A stretch of 64,000 nucleotides of DNA, taken from Brevibacillus panacihumi W25. Its GTDB lineage: Bacteria > Bacillota > Bacilli > Brevibacillales > Brevibacillaceae. The position numbers and the translations under genes were made by a program. Positions 31,551 through 43,140 of this stretch are shown piece by piece. The stretch's first letter is position 1. Each line of letters starts with the position of its first letter. The notes below the pieces were generated by a model. It searched no databases. It saw nothing but the letters and a program-made list of their open reading frames with translations, and was not told where the DNA came from. The DNA is taken from contig NZ_KI629786.1 of NCBI RefSeq assembly GCF_000503775.1, positions 140,001 through 204,000 on the forward strand, in the 5' to 3' direction.

Positions 31551-34500
31551 TTACTCCACAGAAACGGCTTCCTGCTGCTCTTTTTCCGCAGCTTCTGCTT
31601 CGTAATCAGCCACACTGGCCACATTGATATTGCGATAACGGGACATTCCTGTACCTGCTGGAACCAGTTTTCCGATAATCACGTTCTCTTTCAGACCCAA
31701 GAGACGGTCTACCTTGCCTTTGATAGCAGCATCGGTGAGTACGCGAGTCGTTTCCTGGAAGGATGCTGCAGACAGGAAGGAGTCTGTCTCGAGGGATGCT
31801 TTGGTAATCCCCAAAAGAACCGGACGTCCAACTGCCGGATTTTTGCCTTCCAGCAATACTTTGGCGTTCGCTTGCTCGAATTCCGGTACCTCAACGTACG
31901 AGCCTGGCAACAAATCGGTATCTCCGCTGTCAATGACGCGCAGCTTGCGAAGCATTTGACGAATCATAACTTCGACGTGCTTGTCGTTAATTTCTACACC
32001 CTGCATGCGGTACACTTTTTGAACCTCTTGCAAAATGTAGTTGGATACACCGCGCATGCCGCGAACTTTCAACATTTCTTTCGGGTCTACGGAACCCTCA
32101 GTGAGCTCATCCCCGGCGTTCAGCTTAGTACCAACCGATACCTTGATGCGTGCGCCGTATGGAGCGGAGTACACCTTGTTTTCCGCTTCGCCTTGCACTT
32201 CGATCTCACGACGGTCTTTTACCTCGCGAATATCAACGACTTCCCCGTCGATCTCGGAAATAACCGCCTGACCTTTTGGATTGCGCGCTTCAAACAGCTC
32301 CTGAATACGCGGCAAACCTTGGGTAATATCGTCTCCGGCAACCCCACCGGTATGGAATGTACGCATCGTCAGCTGCGTACCAGGCTCCCCGATGGATTGA
32401 GCGGCGATAATGCCCACCGCTTCGCCCACTTCCACTTCTGCTCCTGTCGCCAGGTTGCGGCCGTAGCACAGTTTGCAGACACCGTGACTGGTGCGGCAAG
32501 CGAGTACGTTGCGGATATAAACTTCAGTAATCCCGACTTTTTCGATGTAGTCAGCAACTTCTTCAGAGATTTCTTCGTTGCGGCGAACGATGATCTCTTT
32601 GGTCTCCGGATGGCGCAGCGTCTCGAAGCAGGTACGGCCGACGAGACGGTCCGAGAGCTTCTCGATTTCTTCCTTACCATCCTTGATCGCCGTAACGCGG
32701 ATCCCCTTGTCTGTGCCACAGTCTTTTTCGCGGACGATCACGTCTTGGGCCACGTCTACCAGACGGCGAGTCAGATAACCCGAGTCCGCTGTACGCAGCG
32801 CCGTATCGGCGAGACCTTTCCGCGCACCGTGCGTGGAGATAAAGTACTCCAATACGGTCAGACCTTCACGGAAGTTGGATTTAATCGGCAACTCGATGAT
32901 TCGTCCGGACGGGTTGGCCATCAGACCGCGCATACCAGCCAACTGTGTGATCTGGGACACGTTACCGCGGGCTCCGGAGTTCGCCATCATAAAGATCGCA
33001 TTGAACTTATCCATGGACTTCATCAGGACTTCGGTTACTTCATCCTTGGCCTTGGACCAGATCGAGATGACGCGGTCGTAACGCTCGTCTTCGGTAATCA
33101 AACCGCGACGGAACTGCGTCATGACGGTTGCGACCTTTTGATCGGCTTCGTCGAGAATCTCTTTTTTCTTCTCTGGTACTGCGATGTCCGCGACGGCGAT
33201 CGTAATACCTGCTTTCGTGGAGTACGTAAAGCCCAGTTCCTTGATTCGATCGAGAATCATGGAGGTTTTCATCGTGCCGAAGCGACGGAAGCACTCGGCG
33301 ATGATCGTACCCAGGAAGCCTTTTTTCACAGCGCCGCTGTCCGGGAGATTCTTAATGAACTCCTTCACATTGACGCCTTTATCAAAGATGAAGTACTGGT
33401 CTGGCACCATGTTTTGCAGGTTGTTCTTGGTTGGCTCATTGATAAATGGCAGGTCTGGCGGGAAGATCTCGTTGAAAATCACTTTTCCTGCCGTCGTGAC
33501 CAGCAATGCTTGTTCCTGATTTTCGGTAAAGCTTGTTTTGTTCAGCCGTTTCGCAGGCACCGCAATACGCGTGTGCAAGCTGATATAGCCTTGCTGGTAA
33601 GCAGCGATCACATCATGCGGATCGCGGTAAACAGTACCTTCCCCTTTGTCGCCTTCGCGCTCCAAGGTCAGGTAGTACGATCCGAGTACCATATCCTGGG
33701 ATGGCGTGACAACCGGCTTACCGTCTTTCGGGTTGAGGATGTTCTGCGCTGCCAGCATGAGAATGCGTGCTTCTGCCTGCGCCTCAGCGGACAACGGAAC
33801 GTGAACGGCCATCTGGTCACCGTCGAAGTCGGCATTGTATGCCGTACAAACGAGCGGGTGCAGACGAATCGCACGACCCTCTACCAGAACCGGTTCAAAT
33901 GCCTGAATGCCCAGACGGTGCAAAGTGGGGGCGCGGTTCAACAGTACCGGATGCTCGCGGATTACGTCCTCGAGTACGTCCCACACTTCTGGCTGAACGC
34001 GCTCTACCTTGCGCTTGGCGCTCTTGATGTTGTGAGCGAGACCTTTGGCCACCAGCTCTTTCATCACGAACGGCTTGAACAGCTCCAGAGCCATCTCTTT
34101 CGGCAGACCGCACTGATACATTTTCAGGTTTGGTCCGACTACGATAACAGAACGGCCGGAGTAGTCTACACGTTTACCCAAGAGGTTCTGACGGAAGCGT
34201 CCTTGTTTCCCTTTCAGCATGTGGCTGAGGGATTTCAGCGGACGGTTACCCGGTCCAGTCACCGGACGACCGCGGCGTCCGTTATCGATCAACGCATCGA
34301 CTGCTTCCTGCAGCATGCGTTTTTCGTTTTGTACGATGATGTCGGGAGCACCCAATTCCAAAAGGCGCTTCAGACGATTGTTCCGGTTGATTACGCGACG
34401 ATACAGATCGTTCAGGTCAGAGGTCGCAAAGCGTCCCCCATCCAGTTGAACCATCGGGCGCAGCTCCGGTGGAATGACAGGCAGTACATCCAGCACCATC

Positions 34501-35174
34501 CAATCCGGGTGGTTGCCGGAGTTGCGGAATGCCTCCAGCACTTCCAGACGCTTGATCGCGCGATTGCGACGTTGTCCTTGCGCTGTTTTCAGGTCTTCCT
34601 TCAACGTCTCTACGTCTTTGTCCAAATCGATTTCAGCCAGCAGGCGCTTGATCGCTTCTGCTCCCATCATCGCTTGGAAGGAGTGTCCGTATTTTTCGCG
34701 ATAATTGCGGTACTCTTTTTCAGAGAGCAATTGCTTCTTATCGAGCGGGGTGTCACCTGGGTCTGTGACCACATAGGATGCGAAGTAAATCACTTCCTCC
34801 AGGGAACGCGGGGACATGTCGAGCACCAAGCCCATACGGCTCGGAATCCCTTTGAAATACCAGATGTGAGAGACTGGGGCAGCCAGTTCAATATGCCCCA
34901 TCCGCTCACGGCGTACCTTGGCGCGAGTCACTTCCACGCCACAACGATCGCACACGACACCTTTATAACGAACGCGCTTGTATTTTCCGCAATGGCATTC
35001 CCAGTCCTTGGTTGGTCCGAAGATGCGTTCGCAGAACAAGCCATCTTTTTCCGGTTTCAATGTACGGTAGTTGATCGTCTCCGGCTTTTTCACTTCCCCG
35101 AAAGACCACGAACGGATCTTATCGGGGGAAGCCAAGCCGATCTTCATATATTCGAAGTTGTTCACGTCTATCAC
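31551..35174 (-). CDS. rpoC: RNA polymerase beta' subunit
   Basis: 1207 residues, full length for Bacillales. Zinc site Cys60, Cys62, Cys75 and Cys78; the catalytic NADFDGDQ motif at 447-454 with the three metal-binding Asp at 449, 451 and 453; bridge-helix/trigger-loop region around [20 protein letters not shown]. It starts 29 bases after rpoB. Confidence 0.99.
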   Translation of the reverse strand: MIDVNNFEYMKIGLASPDKIRSWSFGEVKKPETINYRTLKPEKDGLFCERIFGPTKDWECHCGKYKRVRYKGVVCDRCGVEVTRAKVRRERMGHIELAAPVSHIWYFKGIPSRMGLVLDMSPRSLEEVIYFASYVVTDPGDTPLDKKQLLSEKEYRNYREKYGHSFQAMMGAEAIKRLLAEIDLDKDVETLKEDLKTAQGQRRNRAIKRLEVLEAFRNSGNHPDWMVLDVLPVIPPELRPMVQLDGGRFATSDLNDLYRRVINRNNRLKRLLELGAPDIIVQNEKRMLQEAVDALIDNGRRGRPVTGPGNRPLKSLSHMLKGKQGRFRQNLLGKRVDYSGRSVIVVGPNLKMYQCGLPKEMALELFKPFVMKELVAKGLAHNIKSAKRKVERVQPEVWDVLEDVIREHPVLLNRAPTLHRLGIQAFEPVLVEGRAIRLHPLVCTAYNADFDGDQMAVHVPLSAEAQAEARILMLAAQNILNPKDGKPVVTPSQDMVLGSYYLTLEREGDKGEGTVYRDPHDVIAAYQQGYISLHTRIAVPAKRLNKTSFTENQEQALLVTTAGKVIFNEIFPPDLPFINEPTKNNLQNMVPDQYFIFDKGVNVKEFIKNLPDSGAVKKGFLGTIIAECFRRFGTMKTSMILDRIKELGFTYSTKAGITIAVADIAVPEKKKEILDEADQKVATVMTQFRRGLITEDERYDRVISIWSKAKDEVTEVLMKSMDKFNAIFMMANSGARGNVSQITQLAGMRGLMANPSGRIIELPIKSNFREGLTVLEYFISTHGARKGLADTALRTADSGYLTRRLVDVAQDVIVREKDCGTDKGIRVTAIKDGKEEIEKLSDRLVGRTCFETLRHPETKEIIVRRNEEISEEVADYIEKVGITEVYIRNVLACRTSHGVCKLCYGRNLATGAEVEVGEAVGIIAAQSIGEPGTQLTMRTFHTGGVAGDDITQGLPRIQELFEARNPKGQAVISEIDGEVVDIREVKDRREIEVQGEAENKVYSAPYGARIKVSVGTKLNAGDELTEGSVDPKEMLKVRGMRGVSNYILQEVQKVYRMQGVEINDKHVEVMIRQMLRKLRVIDSGDTDLLPGSYVEVPEFEQANAKVLLEGKNPAVGRPVLLGITKASLETDSFLSAASFQETTRVLTDAAIKGKVDRLLGLKENVIIGKLVPAGTGMSRYRNINVASVADYEAEAAEKEQQEAVSVE

Positions 35175-35203
35175 AGGGCGTTACCTCCCTTTGTACCGGA
35201 ATC

Positions 35204-38200
35204 TTACTCTGCTTCCTCCGAGCTTCCACCTTCAAGCACGAGGTTCAGCTTTTCACTGTTGCCCTCATCCTCGTCTTCCATTTCACGCATTTCAATCTCC
35301 TGCTCGTCACCGGACAGGATTTTCACGTCCATACCCAAGCTTTGCAGTTCCTTGATCAATACCTTGAACGACTCAGGAACACCTGGCTCCGGCACGTTTT
35401 CTCCCTTGACGATCGCTTCGTAGGTCTTCACACGACCGACCACATCATCCGACTTGACGGTGAGGATCTCCTGCAAGGTGTAGGCTGCACCGTAAGCTTC
35501 CAATGCCCATACCTCCATCTCCCCGAAACGCTGTCCGCCGAATTGAGCTTTACCGCCCAACGGCTGCTGGGTAACGAGAGAGTATGGTCCGGTAGAACGG
35601 GCGTGAATCTTGTCGTCTACCAAGTGAGCCAGTTTCAGCATGTATACGCAACCGACTGTGACACGACGATCGAATGGTTCCCCTGTACGGCCATCGTACA
35701 GAATGGTTTTACCGTCGCGATCCAAGCCAGCCTCTTCCAATGTTTCAAAGACTTCGTGCTGACGCGCCCCATCAAATACCGGTGTGGCTACGTGGATGCC
35801 CAAAAGTTTGGCCGCCATACCCAAGTGAGTCTCCAACACCTGACCGATGTTCATACGAGAAGGTACACCCAATGGGTTGAGGACGATCTCTACTGGAGAA
35901 CCATCTGGCAGGAACGGCATGTCTTCCTCAGGCATGATCCGGGCAATAACCCCTTTGTTACCGTGGCGTCCCGCCATTTTGTCACCCACGGAAATTTTCC
36001 GTTTTTGGGCGATGTAGACACGGACGAGTTGATTGACGCCTGGAGGCAGCTCATCGCCGTTTTCACGGGTGAACACCTTCACGTCTACGATAATGCCGGA
36101 ACCGCCATGCGGCACGCGCAAGGAAGTATCGCGAACCTCACGCGCTTTTTCCCCGAAAATCGCATGCAGGAGTCGCTCTTCAGCGGTCAGTTCAGTAACC
36201 CCTTTTGGCGTTACTTTCCCGACGAGAATATCGCCGTCCTGGATTTCCGCACCTACACGCACAATTCCGCGTTCGTCCAGATTTTTCAACGCATCTTCCC
36301 CTACGTTCGGGATGTCTCGCGTGATTTCTTCCGGACCGAGCTTGGTATCGCGAGCTTCGGATTCGTATTCTTCGATATGGATAGACGTATAGACGTCATC
36401 TTTCACCAGTTTTTCACTCAGCAAAATCGCATCTTCATAGTTGTATCCTTCGTAGGTCATAAACGCGACAATCACGTTGCGACCGAGAGCCAGTTCCCCT
36501 TTTTCAGTGGACGGGCCGTCACCAATGATGTCACCTTTTTCAATCCAGTCGCCGCGCTGTACGATCGGGCGCTGGTTGACGCAGGTACCTTGGTTGGAAC
36601 GGATAAACTTGTGCAATTTGTACTTGTCGAGATCGCCGGCTACTTGTTTGCCATCGATCTCCTTGTAACGACGAACCCAGATTTCACGAGCGGTTACTCG
36701 TTCTACCTGTCCCGGATGCTTCGCCACGATGGCAACACCGGAGTCTTGCGCCGCTTTGTGCTCCATACCGGTACCGACAAACGGAGCCTGTGGAATCAAA
36801 AGCGGAACAGCTTGCCGCTGCATGTTGGAACCCATCAGGGCGCGGTTCGCGTCATCGTTCTCAAGGAACGGAATCAAAGCGGTCGCCACAGAAACAACCT
36901 GCTTCGGCGATACGTCCATGAAATCGACCTTGTCACGCGGTACGCTCAGGATCTCACCTTTACGTCGGCAAATGACCATGTCGTTGATAAAATGACCTTC
37001 ATCATCGAGCGGCTGGTTTGCCTGCGCTACGTTGAAGACATCCTCTTCGTCAGCAGTCAAATAGCTGATTTCCGTGAGTACGCGTCCTGTCTCAGGGTCT
37101 ACCTTGCGACGCGGCGTTTCGATAAAGCCGTAGTCGTTGATCCGCGCGAAGGAGGACAACGAGTTGATCAAGCCAATATTCGGTCCCTCTGGCGTCTCAA
37201 TTGGACACATGCGTCCATAGTGGGAATGGTGAACGTCGCGCACTTCAAAGCCGGCGCGCTCACGAGTCAAACCACCAGGACCCAGTGCGGACAGACGGCG
37301 TTTATGCGTCAGCTCAGCCAACGGGTTGGTCTGATCCATAAACTGGGACAACTGCGAGCTTCCGAAGAACTCCTTCAGGGATGCAATCACCGGACGGATG
37401 TTAATGAGAGCTTGCGGCGTGATCTGGTTCTGATCCTGGATGGACATACGCTCACGCACTACGCGTTCCATTCGGGAAAGCCCGATACGGAACTGGTTTT
37501 GCAAGAGCTCACCCACAGAACGCAGACGACGGTTGCCCAAATGGTCGATGTCATCGGTCGTTCCGACACCATGCAGCAGGTTCATGAAGTAGTTGATCGC
37601 TGCCACGATGTCTGCTGGCGTGATGTGCTTGATAGTCTTGTCAATATTACCGTTGCCGATAATTTTGATGACTTTTCCATCCTCATTCGGGGAGAATATA
37701 TTAATCGATTGCAGGTGAATGGTATCTTCCTCGAGAACTCCACCATGCGTGCGCACATCAATGAAACCAATATTCGTTTCCAGATGATCAATGATCCGAT
37801 CCAGCAAGCGGCGGTCAATCATTTGGCCAGCATCAGCCAGGATCTCGCCTGTCTCTGCATTAACCAGCGTTTCAGCCAAGCGCTGATTGTAGAGACGGTT
37901 TTTCAAATGAAGCTTTTTGTTCATTTTGTAGCGGCCAACGGAAGCCAAATCATATCGCTTCGGATCGAAGAAACGCGATACCAAGAGGCTTTTCGCATTT
38001 TCTACAGTCGGCGGTTCACCCGGACGCAGGCGCTCGTAAATCTCAATCAACGCTTTCTCCGTAGAGTCAGTGTTGTCTTTTTCCAGCGTGTTCTTGATGT
38101 ACTCATCCTCACCCAGCAGATTGAGGATTTCAATATCAGAGCCAAAGCCCAGTGCACGCAAAAGAACCGTTACCGGGATTTTGCGCGTACGGTCGATGCG

Positions 38201-38755
38201 GACATAAATCACGTCTTTCGCATCTGTCTCTAACTCCAGCCACGCACCCCTGTTCGGAATGACAGTAGCGGTAAACGTCTGCTTACCGTTTTTGTCCACT
38301 TTTGTGTTGTAATATACACTGGGGGAACGAACAAGCTGGCTGACAATAACGCGCTCAGCCCCATTAATAATGAAGGTTCCCGTTTCGGTCATGAGCGGGA
38401 AATCCCCCATGAAGACTTCTTGTTCCTTCACTTCTCCCGTCTCTTTGTTCAACAAACGTACCTTCACACGCAGAGGCGCCGCATAGGTGACGTCACGTTC
38501 TTTCGACTCGTCAACGTCATACTTCGGCTCTCCCAAGCTGTAGTCGATAAACTCCAGCACGAGATTGCCCGTGAAGTCCTGGATCGGCGAAATGTCCTGG
38601 AACATCTCACGCAGTCCCTCATCAAGGAACCATTGGTAGGACTTCTGCTGAATCTCGATGAGATTTGGAAGGCCCAGCACTTCGTTAATACGTGAATACG
38701 TACGACGCTGGCGATGTCGGCCACTTTGAATCACTTTACCTGCCAACTTATTCAC
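35204..38755 (-). CDS. rpoB: RNA polymerase beta subunit
   Basis: 1183 residues. The rifampicin-binding region ([20 protein letters not shown] followed by RLSALGPGG) carries the sensitive-type residues. The catalytic-site motifs [12 protein letters not shown] and [16 protein letters not shown] are intact. The C-terminus is acidic. A long leader with promoter and hairpin precedes it. Confidence 0.99.
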   Translation of the reverse strand: MNKLAGKVIQSGRHRQRRTYSRINEVLGLPNLIEIQQKSYQWFLDEGLREMFQDISPIQDFTGNLVLEFIDYSLGEPKYDVDESKERDVTYAAPLRVKVRLLNKETGEVKEQEVFMGDFPLMTETGTFIINGAERVIVSQLVRSPSVYYNTKVDKNGKQTFTATVIPNRGAWLELETDAKDVIYVRIDRTRKIPVTVLLRALGFGSDIEILNLLGEDEYIKNTLEKDNTDSTEKALIEIYERLRPGEPPTVENAKSLLVSRFFDPKRYDLASVGRYKMNKKLHLKNRLYNQRLAETLVNAETGEILADAGQMIDRRLLDRIIDHLETNIGFIDVRTHGGVLEEDTIHLQSINIFSPNEDGKVIKIIGNGNIDKTIKHITPADIVAAINYFMNLLHGVGTTDDIDHLGNRRLRSVGELLQNQFRIGLSRMERVVRERMSIQDQNQITPQALINIRPVIASLKEFFGSSQLSQFMDQTNPLAELTHKRRLSALGPGGLTRERAGFEVRDVHHSHYGRMCPIETPEGPNIGLINSLSSFARINDYGFIETPRRKVDPETGRVLTEISYLTADEEDVFNVAQANQPLDDEGHFINDMVICRRKGEILSVPRDKVDFMDVSPKQVVSVATALIPFLENDDANRALMGSNMQRQAVPLLIPQAPFVGTGMEHKAAQDSGVAIVAKHPGQVERVTAREIWVRRYKEIDGKQVAGDLDKYKLHKFIRSNQGTCVNQRPIVQRGDWIEKGDIIGDGPSTEKGELALGRNVIVAFMTYEGYNYEDAILLSEKLVKDDVYTSIHIEEYESEARDTKLGPEEITRDIPNVGEDALKNLDERGIVRVGAEIQDGDILVGKVTPKGVTELTAEERLLHAIFGEKAREVRDTSLRVPHGGSGIIVDVKVFTRENGDELPPGVNQLVRVYIAQKRKISVGDKMAGRHGNKGVIARIMPEEDMPFLPDGSPVEIVLNPLGVPSRMNIGQVLETHLGMAAKLLGIHVATPVFDGARQHEVFETLEEAGLDRDGKTILYDGRTGEPFDRRVTVGCVYMLKLAHLVDDKIHARSTGPYSLVTQQPLGGKAQFGGQRFGEMEVWALEAYGAAYTLQEILTVKSDDVVGRVKTYEAIVKGENVPEPGVPESFKVLIKELQSLGMDVKILSGDEQEIEMREMEDEDEGNSEKLNLVLEGGSSEEAE

Positions 38756-38827
38756 CCCTCAGGTTGTGTTTTCACACATAGAAACTTGGCATTCGGCAAC
38801 CCTTACAAGCAGACGAATACCTCAAAT

Positions 38828-38864
38828 AAAAATGGGTTAAAGCAGTAATACCATTTTTAACCCA
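38828..38864 (-). terminator. Terminator-like hairpin in the rpoB leader
   Basis: On the minus strand TGGGTTAAA (38864-38856) pairs with TTTAACCCA (38841-38833) around a 14-base loop, followed by TTTTTATTTG. It lies about 75 bases before rpoB and downstream of the candidate promoter, so it could act as an attenuator or partial terminator. Confidence 0.5.
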
Positions 38865-38995
38865 GAGAAACTCTATTTTAATAGAATTCCCAAGTTTTTA
38901 CTCATGCATTCCTTCTTTTAACAAAAGAAGAAAAAGCACTTGACAGAAAGGGAATTACACAAAAATAGACATTTATCCCATATTGACATTTTATA

Positions 38996-39024
38996 ATGCT
39001 ATCACATCAGGATATTCCCGTCAA
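38996..39024 (-). promoter_or_regulatory. Candidate sigma-A promoter for rpoB-rpoC
   Basis: On the minus strand: -35 TTGACG (39024-39019), 17-base spacer, -10 TAGCAT (39001-38996). It lies in the 296-base gap between the methyltransferase gene and rpoB, giving a leader of about 230 bases. Confidence 0.55.
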
Positions 39025-39051
39025 GAAAACTTTTCAAAAGTCAATCCTTGA

Positions 39052-39648
39052 CTATTTCACTGCGCGGAAAATGGAATACCCTTTTTCCCGGTCCACTTCT
39101 TCTACGTGCGCATAAAGCTCTTGCAGCTTTTTCAAAGCTGAAGGTGCTCCTTGCTTTTTCTGAATGACCACCCACATCTCGCCGCCCTCTGAGAGCAGCT
39201 CATGTCCTTCTGCAAAGATCTTGTGGACGATTTCCTTGCCTGCGCGAATCGGCGGATTGGTCAGGATCACGTCATAGCATTCTCCCTGCACGGCACTGTA
39301 GACATCGCTGACTCGCACGTCTACATTGTGAATGCCATTGCGCTCTGCATTGCGCCTCGCCAGATCTGCTGCGCGCTCATTGACGTCGATCATCGTGACT
39401 GTCCCCTCGCTCGCGAGCTTGGCTGCTGTCAACCCGATCGGACCATAGCCACACCCCACATCCAGCACACGCGCTTGACGCGGAATCTGCATGTTCTCGA
39501 TGAGCAGCAGACTGCCAAAATCAACACGATCGCGCGAAAAAACACCCGCATCTGTGGTGAAATGCAACTCATGTCCTCGCAATGTAAACGCCATTTGTCG
39601 CTCGTCATGCGCAGCACCTGGTTTGTTGGTGTAGTAATGATCTGCCAC
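39052..39648 (-). CDS. RsmC-like rRNA guanine methyltransferase (YbxB-like)
   Basis: 198 residues with the small-subunit RsmC/MTS domain: SAM motif LDVGCGYG (62-69) and the NPPIRAG catalytic motif (131-137) of N2-guanine methyltransferases. YbxB occupies the same place between rplL and rpoB in B. subtilis. The exact rRNA target is unproven. It lies behind the rplL terminator, so it may depend on read-through. Confidence 0.88.
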   Translation of the reverse strand: MADHYYTNKPGAAHDERQMAFTLRGHELHFTTDAGVFSRDRVDFGSLLLIENMQIPRQARVLDVGCGYGPIGLTAAKLASEGTVTMIDVNERAADLARRNAERNGIHNVDVRVSDVYSAVQGECYDVILTNPPIRAGKEIVHKIFAEGHELLSEGGEMWVVIQKKQGAPSALKKLQELYAHVEEVDREKGYSIFRAVK

Positions 39649-39712
39649 GTGTATATACCACCCTTTGTCTCGTCGTTTCTTCGATGGGGTTATCCTTTGC
39701 CTTTGCCTACAG

Positions 39713-39739
39713 AAAAACCCCCTGCCAAGGCAAGGGGAT
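39713..39739 (-). terminator. Intrinsic terminator after rplL
   Basis: On the minus strand CCCCTTGCC pairs with GGCAGGGGG (G-T wobbles), followed by TTTTT. It lies 20 bases after the rplL stop. Confidence 0.8.
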
Positions 39740-39758
39740 TTCCATATGGGAAGCTAAC

Positions 39759-40121
39759 TTACTTCACTTCTACAGATGCGCCAGCTTCTTCGAGTTTTGC
39801 TTTGAGAGCTTCTGCTTCGTCTTTGGAAACGCCCTCTTTGAGTGTTTTTGGTGCGTTGTCTACCAGGTCTTTTGCTTCTTTCAGACCCAGACCAGTCAGT
39901 TCGCGAACCACTTTGATTACGTTGATTTTGGAAGCTCCGCCGCTTACCAGAGTTACGTTGAACTCAGTTTGCTCAGCAGCTGCTTCAGCAGCGCCACCAG
40001 CTACAACAGCTACAGGAGCTGCAGCAGTTACGCCGAATTCTTCTTCGATTGCTTTTACCAGGTCGTTCAGTTCGAGAACGGACATGCCTTTGATGGCTTC
40101 CAAGATTTGCTCTTTGCTCAT
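39759..40121 (-). CDS. rplL: 50S ribosomal protein L7/L12
   Basis: 120 residues: N-terminal dimer domain ([20 protein letters not shown]), Ala/Val-rich hinge, and C-terminal domain with [18 protein letters not shown]. It forms the stalk that recruits translational GTPases. The ATG at 40121 is chosen by family fit. Confidence 0.98.
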   Translation of the reverse strand: MSKEQILEAIKGMSVLELNDLVKAIEEEFGVTAAAPVAVVAGGAAEAAAEQTEFNVTLVSGGASKINVIKVVRELTGLGLKEAKDLVDNAPKTLKEGVSKDEAEALKAKLEEAGASVEVK

Positions 40122-40178
40122 TTGTAAATCCTCCATTCAAGGAATAGTGTTTAGATTTGGTGTTACCCGATCAGGCGA

Positions 40179-40694
40179 TTACGCGCCTTGACCTTCTTTT
40201 TGCTCGGCCACTGCTTTGACTGCCAGTGCAACGTTGCGCATTGGAGCTTGCAGGACGGAGAGCAGCATGGACAAGAGACCTTCGCGGGAAGGAAGAGCTG
40301 CCAATGCTTTAATTTGATCAGCATCAACTACTTTACCTTCGATCACGCCACCCTTGATTTCCAGCTTGTCGTTTTTCTTCGCGAATTCAGCAATGATCTT
40401 CGCTGGAGCGATAACATCTTCCTTGGAGAACGCCAGAGCGTTTGGTCCAGTCAGATATTGGTCCAGTTCAGTCAAGCTTTCTTTCTCAGTAGCCAGACGA
40501 GTCAGGGAGTTTTTCAACACCTGGAACTCAACACCCGCTTCACGCAGTTGTTTGCGAAGCTCAGTAACTTGAGCTACAGTCAGACCGCGGTAGTCAGCCA
40601 CCACTGTAGTTTGGCTTTCACGCAATTTGGATGCGATTTCGTTGATCGCCTGTACTTTCTCTTCACGAATAACGGTTGGACGAATTTCTGCCAT
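40179..40694 (-). CDS. rplJ: 50S ribosomal protein L10
   Basis: 171 residues; rRNA-binding N-domain and C-terminal helix that carries L7/L12 dimers. The L10(L12)4 complex is the known repressor of this operon through the leader next to it. The ATG follows GGGAGGTG. Confidence 0.98.
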   Translation of the reverse strand: MAEIRPTVIREEKVQAINEIASKLRESQTTVVADYRGLTVAQVTELRKQLREAGVEFQVLKNSLTRLATEKESLTELDQYLTGPNALAFSKEDVIAPAKIIAEFAKKNDKLEIKGGVIEGKVVDADQIKALAALPSREGLLSMLLSVLQAPMRNVALAVKAVAEQKEGQGA

Positions 40695-40880
40695 TGTTTA
40701 CACCTCCCGTGCTCTATCTCGAAAAAAGGAAAATGCCCTCGCAGACTCACGAGGGCATAATGCTCTATCGTCAAAGGAAAGATACCTTTCCTCTTTCGTA
40801 CATTACACGCCTCGGAGGGATATTAAGCAGCGTTCATTCAAACGCGCACCTTCTGTCTACGGCATATTCATTTCATCAAC
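40695..40880 (-). promoter_or_regulatory. L10 leader (ribosomal protein autoregulation) with terminator
   Basis: The transcript from the promoter at 40888-40916 carries a roughly 185-base leader. It contains the AGACAGAAGGTGC segment typical of L10 leaders and ends in a strong hairpin, ATGCCCTCG (40758-40750) with CGAGGGCAT (40741-40733), followed by a T-rich run down to 40722. In the known mechanism the L10-L12 complex binding the leader lets this terminator form and lowers rplJ-rplL expression. Confidence 0.82.
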
Positions 40881-40887
40881 AGGCACT

Positions 40888-40916
40888 ATCTTAACAACTC
40901 CCAGAAAGGAAGTCAA
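40888..40916 (-). promoter_or_regulatory. Sigma-A promoter of rplJ-rplL
   Basis: On the minus strand: -35 TTGACT (40916-40911), 17-base spacer, -10 TAAGAT (40893-40888), directly after the rplA stop. Confidence 0.78.
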
Positions 40917-40922
40917 GCGTCA

Positions 40923-41606
40923 TTATTTTACAGCAACGCGTACACCAGGACCCATAGTGGAGCTGATGGATACGTTTTTCATGTAGATACCTTTTGCAGC
41001 AGCTGGCTTCGCGCGGTTCAGCGCTTCAGTCAGAGCAGCCAGGTTCTCAACCAGCTTGTCAGCATCGAAGGATACTTTACCGATTGGAGCGTGGATGTTA
41101 CCAGCTTTATCTACACGGTACTCGATTTTACCAGCTTTGATTTCGTTAACCGCTTTGGTTACATCAAAGGTAACAGTACCAGTTTTCGGGTTAGGCATCA
41201 GGCCTTTTGGACCGAGTACACGACCCAATTTACCTACTTCACCCATCATGTCAGGAGTTGCTACTACGACGTCAAATTCGAACCAGCCACCCTGAATTTT
41301 TGCGATCATGTCTGCATCGCCTACGTAGTCTGCTCCTGCTGCTTCCGCATCTTTCGCTTTTTCGCCTTTTGCGAAAACGAGAACGCGTTGCACTTTACCA
41401 GTACCGTGCGGCAGAACAACAGCACCACGGATTTGTTGGTCAGCACGCTTCGGGTCTACACCCAGACGGAATGCTGCTTCAACGGTTTCATCAAATTTAG
41501 CGGAAGCTGCTTTTTTAACCAGCTCTACGCCTTCAGCTACTTCGTATACTTTGTTCTTATCAATCAGCTTGGTAGCCTCTTGATATTTCTTTCCATGTTT
41601 CGCCAT
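40923..41606 (-). CDS. rplA: 50S ribosomal protein L1
   Basis: 227 residues starting [19 protein letters not shown]. Forms the mobile L1 stalk at the E site and is a translational repressor of rplK-rplA in several bacteria. It follows rplK across an 88-base gap with a strong hairpin. Confidence 0.98.
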   Translation of the reverse strand: MAKHGKKYQEATKLIDKNKVYEVAEGVELVKKAASAKFDETVEAAFRLGVDPKRADQQIRGAVVLPHGTGKVQRVLVFAKGEKAKDAEAAGADYVGDADMIAKIQGGWFEFDVVVATPDMMGEVGKLGRVLGPKGLMPNPKTGTVTFDVTKAVNEIKAGKIEYRVDKAGNIHAPIGKVSFDADKLVENLAALTEALNRAKPAAAKGIYMKNVSISSTMGPGVRVAVK

Positions 41607-41656
41607 GTTTGAAATCTCCCTTCAATGTGGTCGTAGCGGTTAATCCTCCCACAGAC

Positions 41657-41681
41657 AAGGGGCACAACGTCTGTGCCCCTT
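41657..41681 (-). promoter_or_regulatory. Strong hairpin between rplK and rplA
   Basis: On the mRNA strand AAGGGGCACA and TGTGCCCCTT form a perfect 10-bp stem with a 5-base loop (arms at 41681-41672 and 41666-41657). TTGTCTG follows, not a proper U-run. It may be a weak terminator, an RNA processing site or an L1-binding site. Confidence 0.5.
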
Positions 41682-41694
41682 TGCACCAAGACAA

Positions 41695-42120
41695 TTAGTC
41701 TTCGATTACGATACCCATGGAACGAGCAGTACCTTCCACCATGCGCATAGCCGCTTCCACGGATGCTGCATTCAGGTCAGGACGCTTCAGTTCCGCGATT
41801 TCACGAACTTTATCACGCTTCAGCGTAGCAACTTTTGTTTTGTTTGGTACGCCAGAACCGGACTCGATGCCAGCAGCTTTCTTCAACAGAACAGCAGCTG
41901 GAGGAGTTTTGGTGATAAAAGTGAAAGAACGGTCTTCAAACACGGTGATTTCCACCGGAATGATCATACCTGCTTCGCTCTCTGTACGAGCGTTGAATTC
42001 TTTACAGAAACCCATGATGTTCACACCAGCTTGACCGAGAGCCGGACCTACTGGAGGCGCAGGATTCGCTTTACCTGCTGGGATTTGTAATTTAATTACG
42101 CGGATAACCTTCTTAGCCAC
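41695..42120 (-). CDS. rplK: 50S ribosomal protein L11
   Basis: 141 residues, the B. subtilis length, from a GTG at 42120 placed 8 bases after AAGGAGG ([20 protein letters not shown]). An in-frame GTG three codons earlier is part of the binding site and is rejected. L11 with 23S rRNA forms the GTPase-associated centre, the thiostrepton target. Confidence 0.97.
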   Translation of the reverse strand: MAKKVIRVIKLQIPAGKANPAPPVGPALGQAGVNIMGFCKEFNARTESEAGMIIPVEITVFEDRSFTFITKTPPAAVLLKKAAGIESGSGVPNKTKVATLKRDKVREIAELKRPDLNAASVEAAMRMVEGTARSMGIVIED

Positions 42121-42274
42121 GTAAGACACCTCCTTACTTCACATGTGGTAATTACGGGGGAATGCCCCCTCCCACCGTTTGGTGAAAGCTTCGTTTATGT
42201 AACGAAAACTTCCGATCTATAGTGAGAGTGCAAGAAACCCCAAATATTGTTGTGGGATTGTGAAAACAACATGA

Positions 42275-42303
42275 AATGTATCACATCACGTCATTCTTTT
42301 CAA
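42275..42303 (-). promoter_or_regulatory. Sigma-A promoter of rplK-rplA
   Basis: On the minus strand: -35 TTGAAA (42303-42298), 17-base spacer, -10 TACATT (42280-42275). The roughly 150-base leader to rplK contains a GGGGG/CCCCC hairpin enclosed by GTGG/CCAC, a layout that could bind L1. Confidence 0.65.
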
Positions 42304-42311
42304 GTTGATTC

Positions 42312-42848
42312 CTAATCCAATTTTTGAACCTGTGTAAAGTCTAGCTCCACCGGCGTTTCACGTCCAAAAATGTCCACCAATACGCGAACCTTCTGTCTGT
42401 CCGGGTGAATCTCGATAATCTCCCCGGTGCGATTGGAGAATGGACCGTCTGTGACGCGCACCATATCGCGGAGAGCAAAATCGACTTTGATCTTGGGAAT
42501 CTCGATTCCCATTTGTTTGAGAATCGTGTCGGCCTCTTCAGGACGCAGCGCTGTCGGCTTGGAGCCGGCGCCCGTGGATCCAACAAAGCCGGTAACCCCA
42601 GGAGTGTTGCGCACGACATACCAAGAGTCGTCCGTCATCACCATTTCAACAAGAACGTATCCAGGAAACACTTTTTTCGTAACGGTGCGCTTTTTTCCAT
42701 CCTTGGTCTCTACCTCTTCTTCGGTAGGGACAAGTACGCGAAAGATCTTGTCTTCCATGCCCATCGATTCGACGCGCTTCTCCAGATTCGTTTTCACCTT
42801 GTTTTCGTAACCTGAGTACGTGTGAACGACATACCATGCTTTTTCCAT
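42312..42848 (-). CDS. nusG: Transcription elongation factor NusG
   Basis: 178 residues from the ATG at 42848 (MEKAWYVVHTYSGYENKV). NGN domain at the N-terminus and a C-terminal KOW domain (VRVTDGPFSNRTGEI). It binds RNA polymerase clamp and S10/Rho. It is third in rpmG-secE-nusG. Confidence 0.97.
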   Translation of the reverse strand: MEKAWYVVHTYSGYENKVKTNLEKRVESMGMEDKIFRVLVPTEEEVETKDGKKRTVTKKVFPGYVLVEMVMTDDSWYVVRNTPGVTGFVGSTGAGSKPTALRPEEADTILKQMGIEIPKIKVDFALRDMVRVTDGPFSNRTGEIIEIHPDRQKVRVLVDIFGRETPVELDFTQVQKLD

Positions 42849-42893
42849 ATCCAACAGGACGTTAACCGTCCGTCCCTCCTAAGACTTGCAAAA

Positions 42894-43109
42894 TTACTTT
42901 CCTAAAATCAAATCGATCAAGCGAGAGATACCCAAATCAATGACAAAGAAGAACACTGCAAGCAGTACAACCGTGATGATAACGACTAACGTATACGTTG
43001 TCAATTCCTTCCGGTTGGGCCAGCGAACTTTCTTCAATTCGGACATAACGTCGCCAAAAAAACTACCTGTACGGCGGAAACTAGCTCCAATACGTGCTAA
43101 GAAACCCAT
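42894..43109 (-). CDS. secE: Preprotein translocase subunit SecE
   Basis: 71 residues with the short Gram-positive form: amphipathic helix (ELKKVRWPNRKEL) and one membrane helix. It clamps SecY in the translocon. Upstream of nusG as usual. Confidence 0.96.
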   Translation of the reverse strand: MGFLARIGASFRRTGSFFGDVMSELKKVRWPNRKELTTYTLVVIITVVLLAVFFFVIDLGISRLIDLILGK

Positions 43110-43140
43110 ATTGCCACCCCCAGACTTGGTCGCTCAAGCA

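Noticed and set aside
31872..38233. Very long plus-strand open frames opposite rpoC and rpoB (1183 and 963 codons)
   Set aside because: Shadows of rpoC/rpoB in the complementary frame; compositionally odd proteins without known domains.
30604..38755. Antibiotic-resistance substitutions in rpsL or rpoB
   Set aside because: The S12 decoding loops and the RpoB rifampicin region carry sensitive-type residues.
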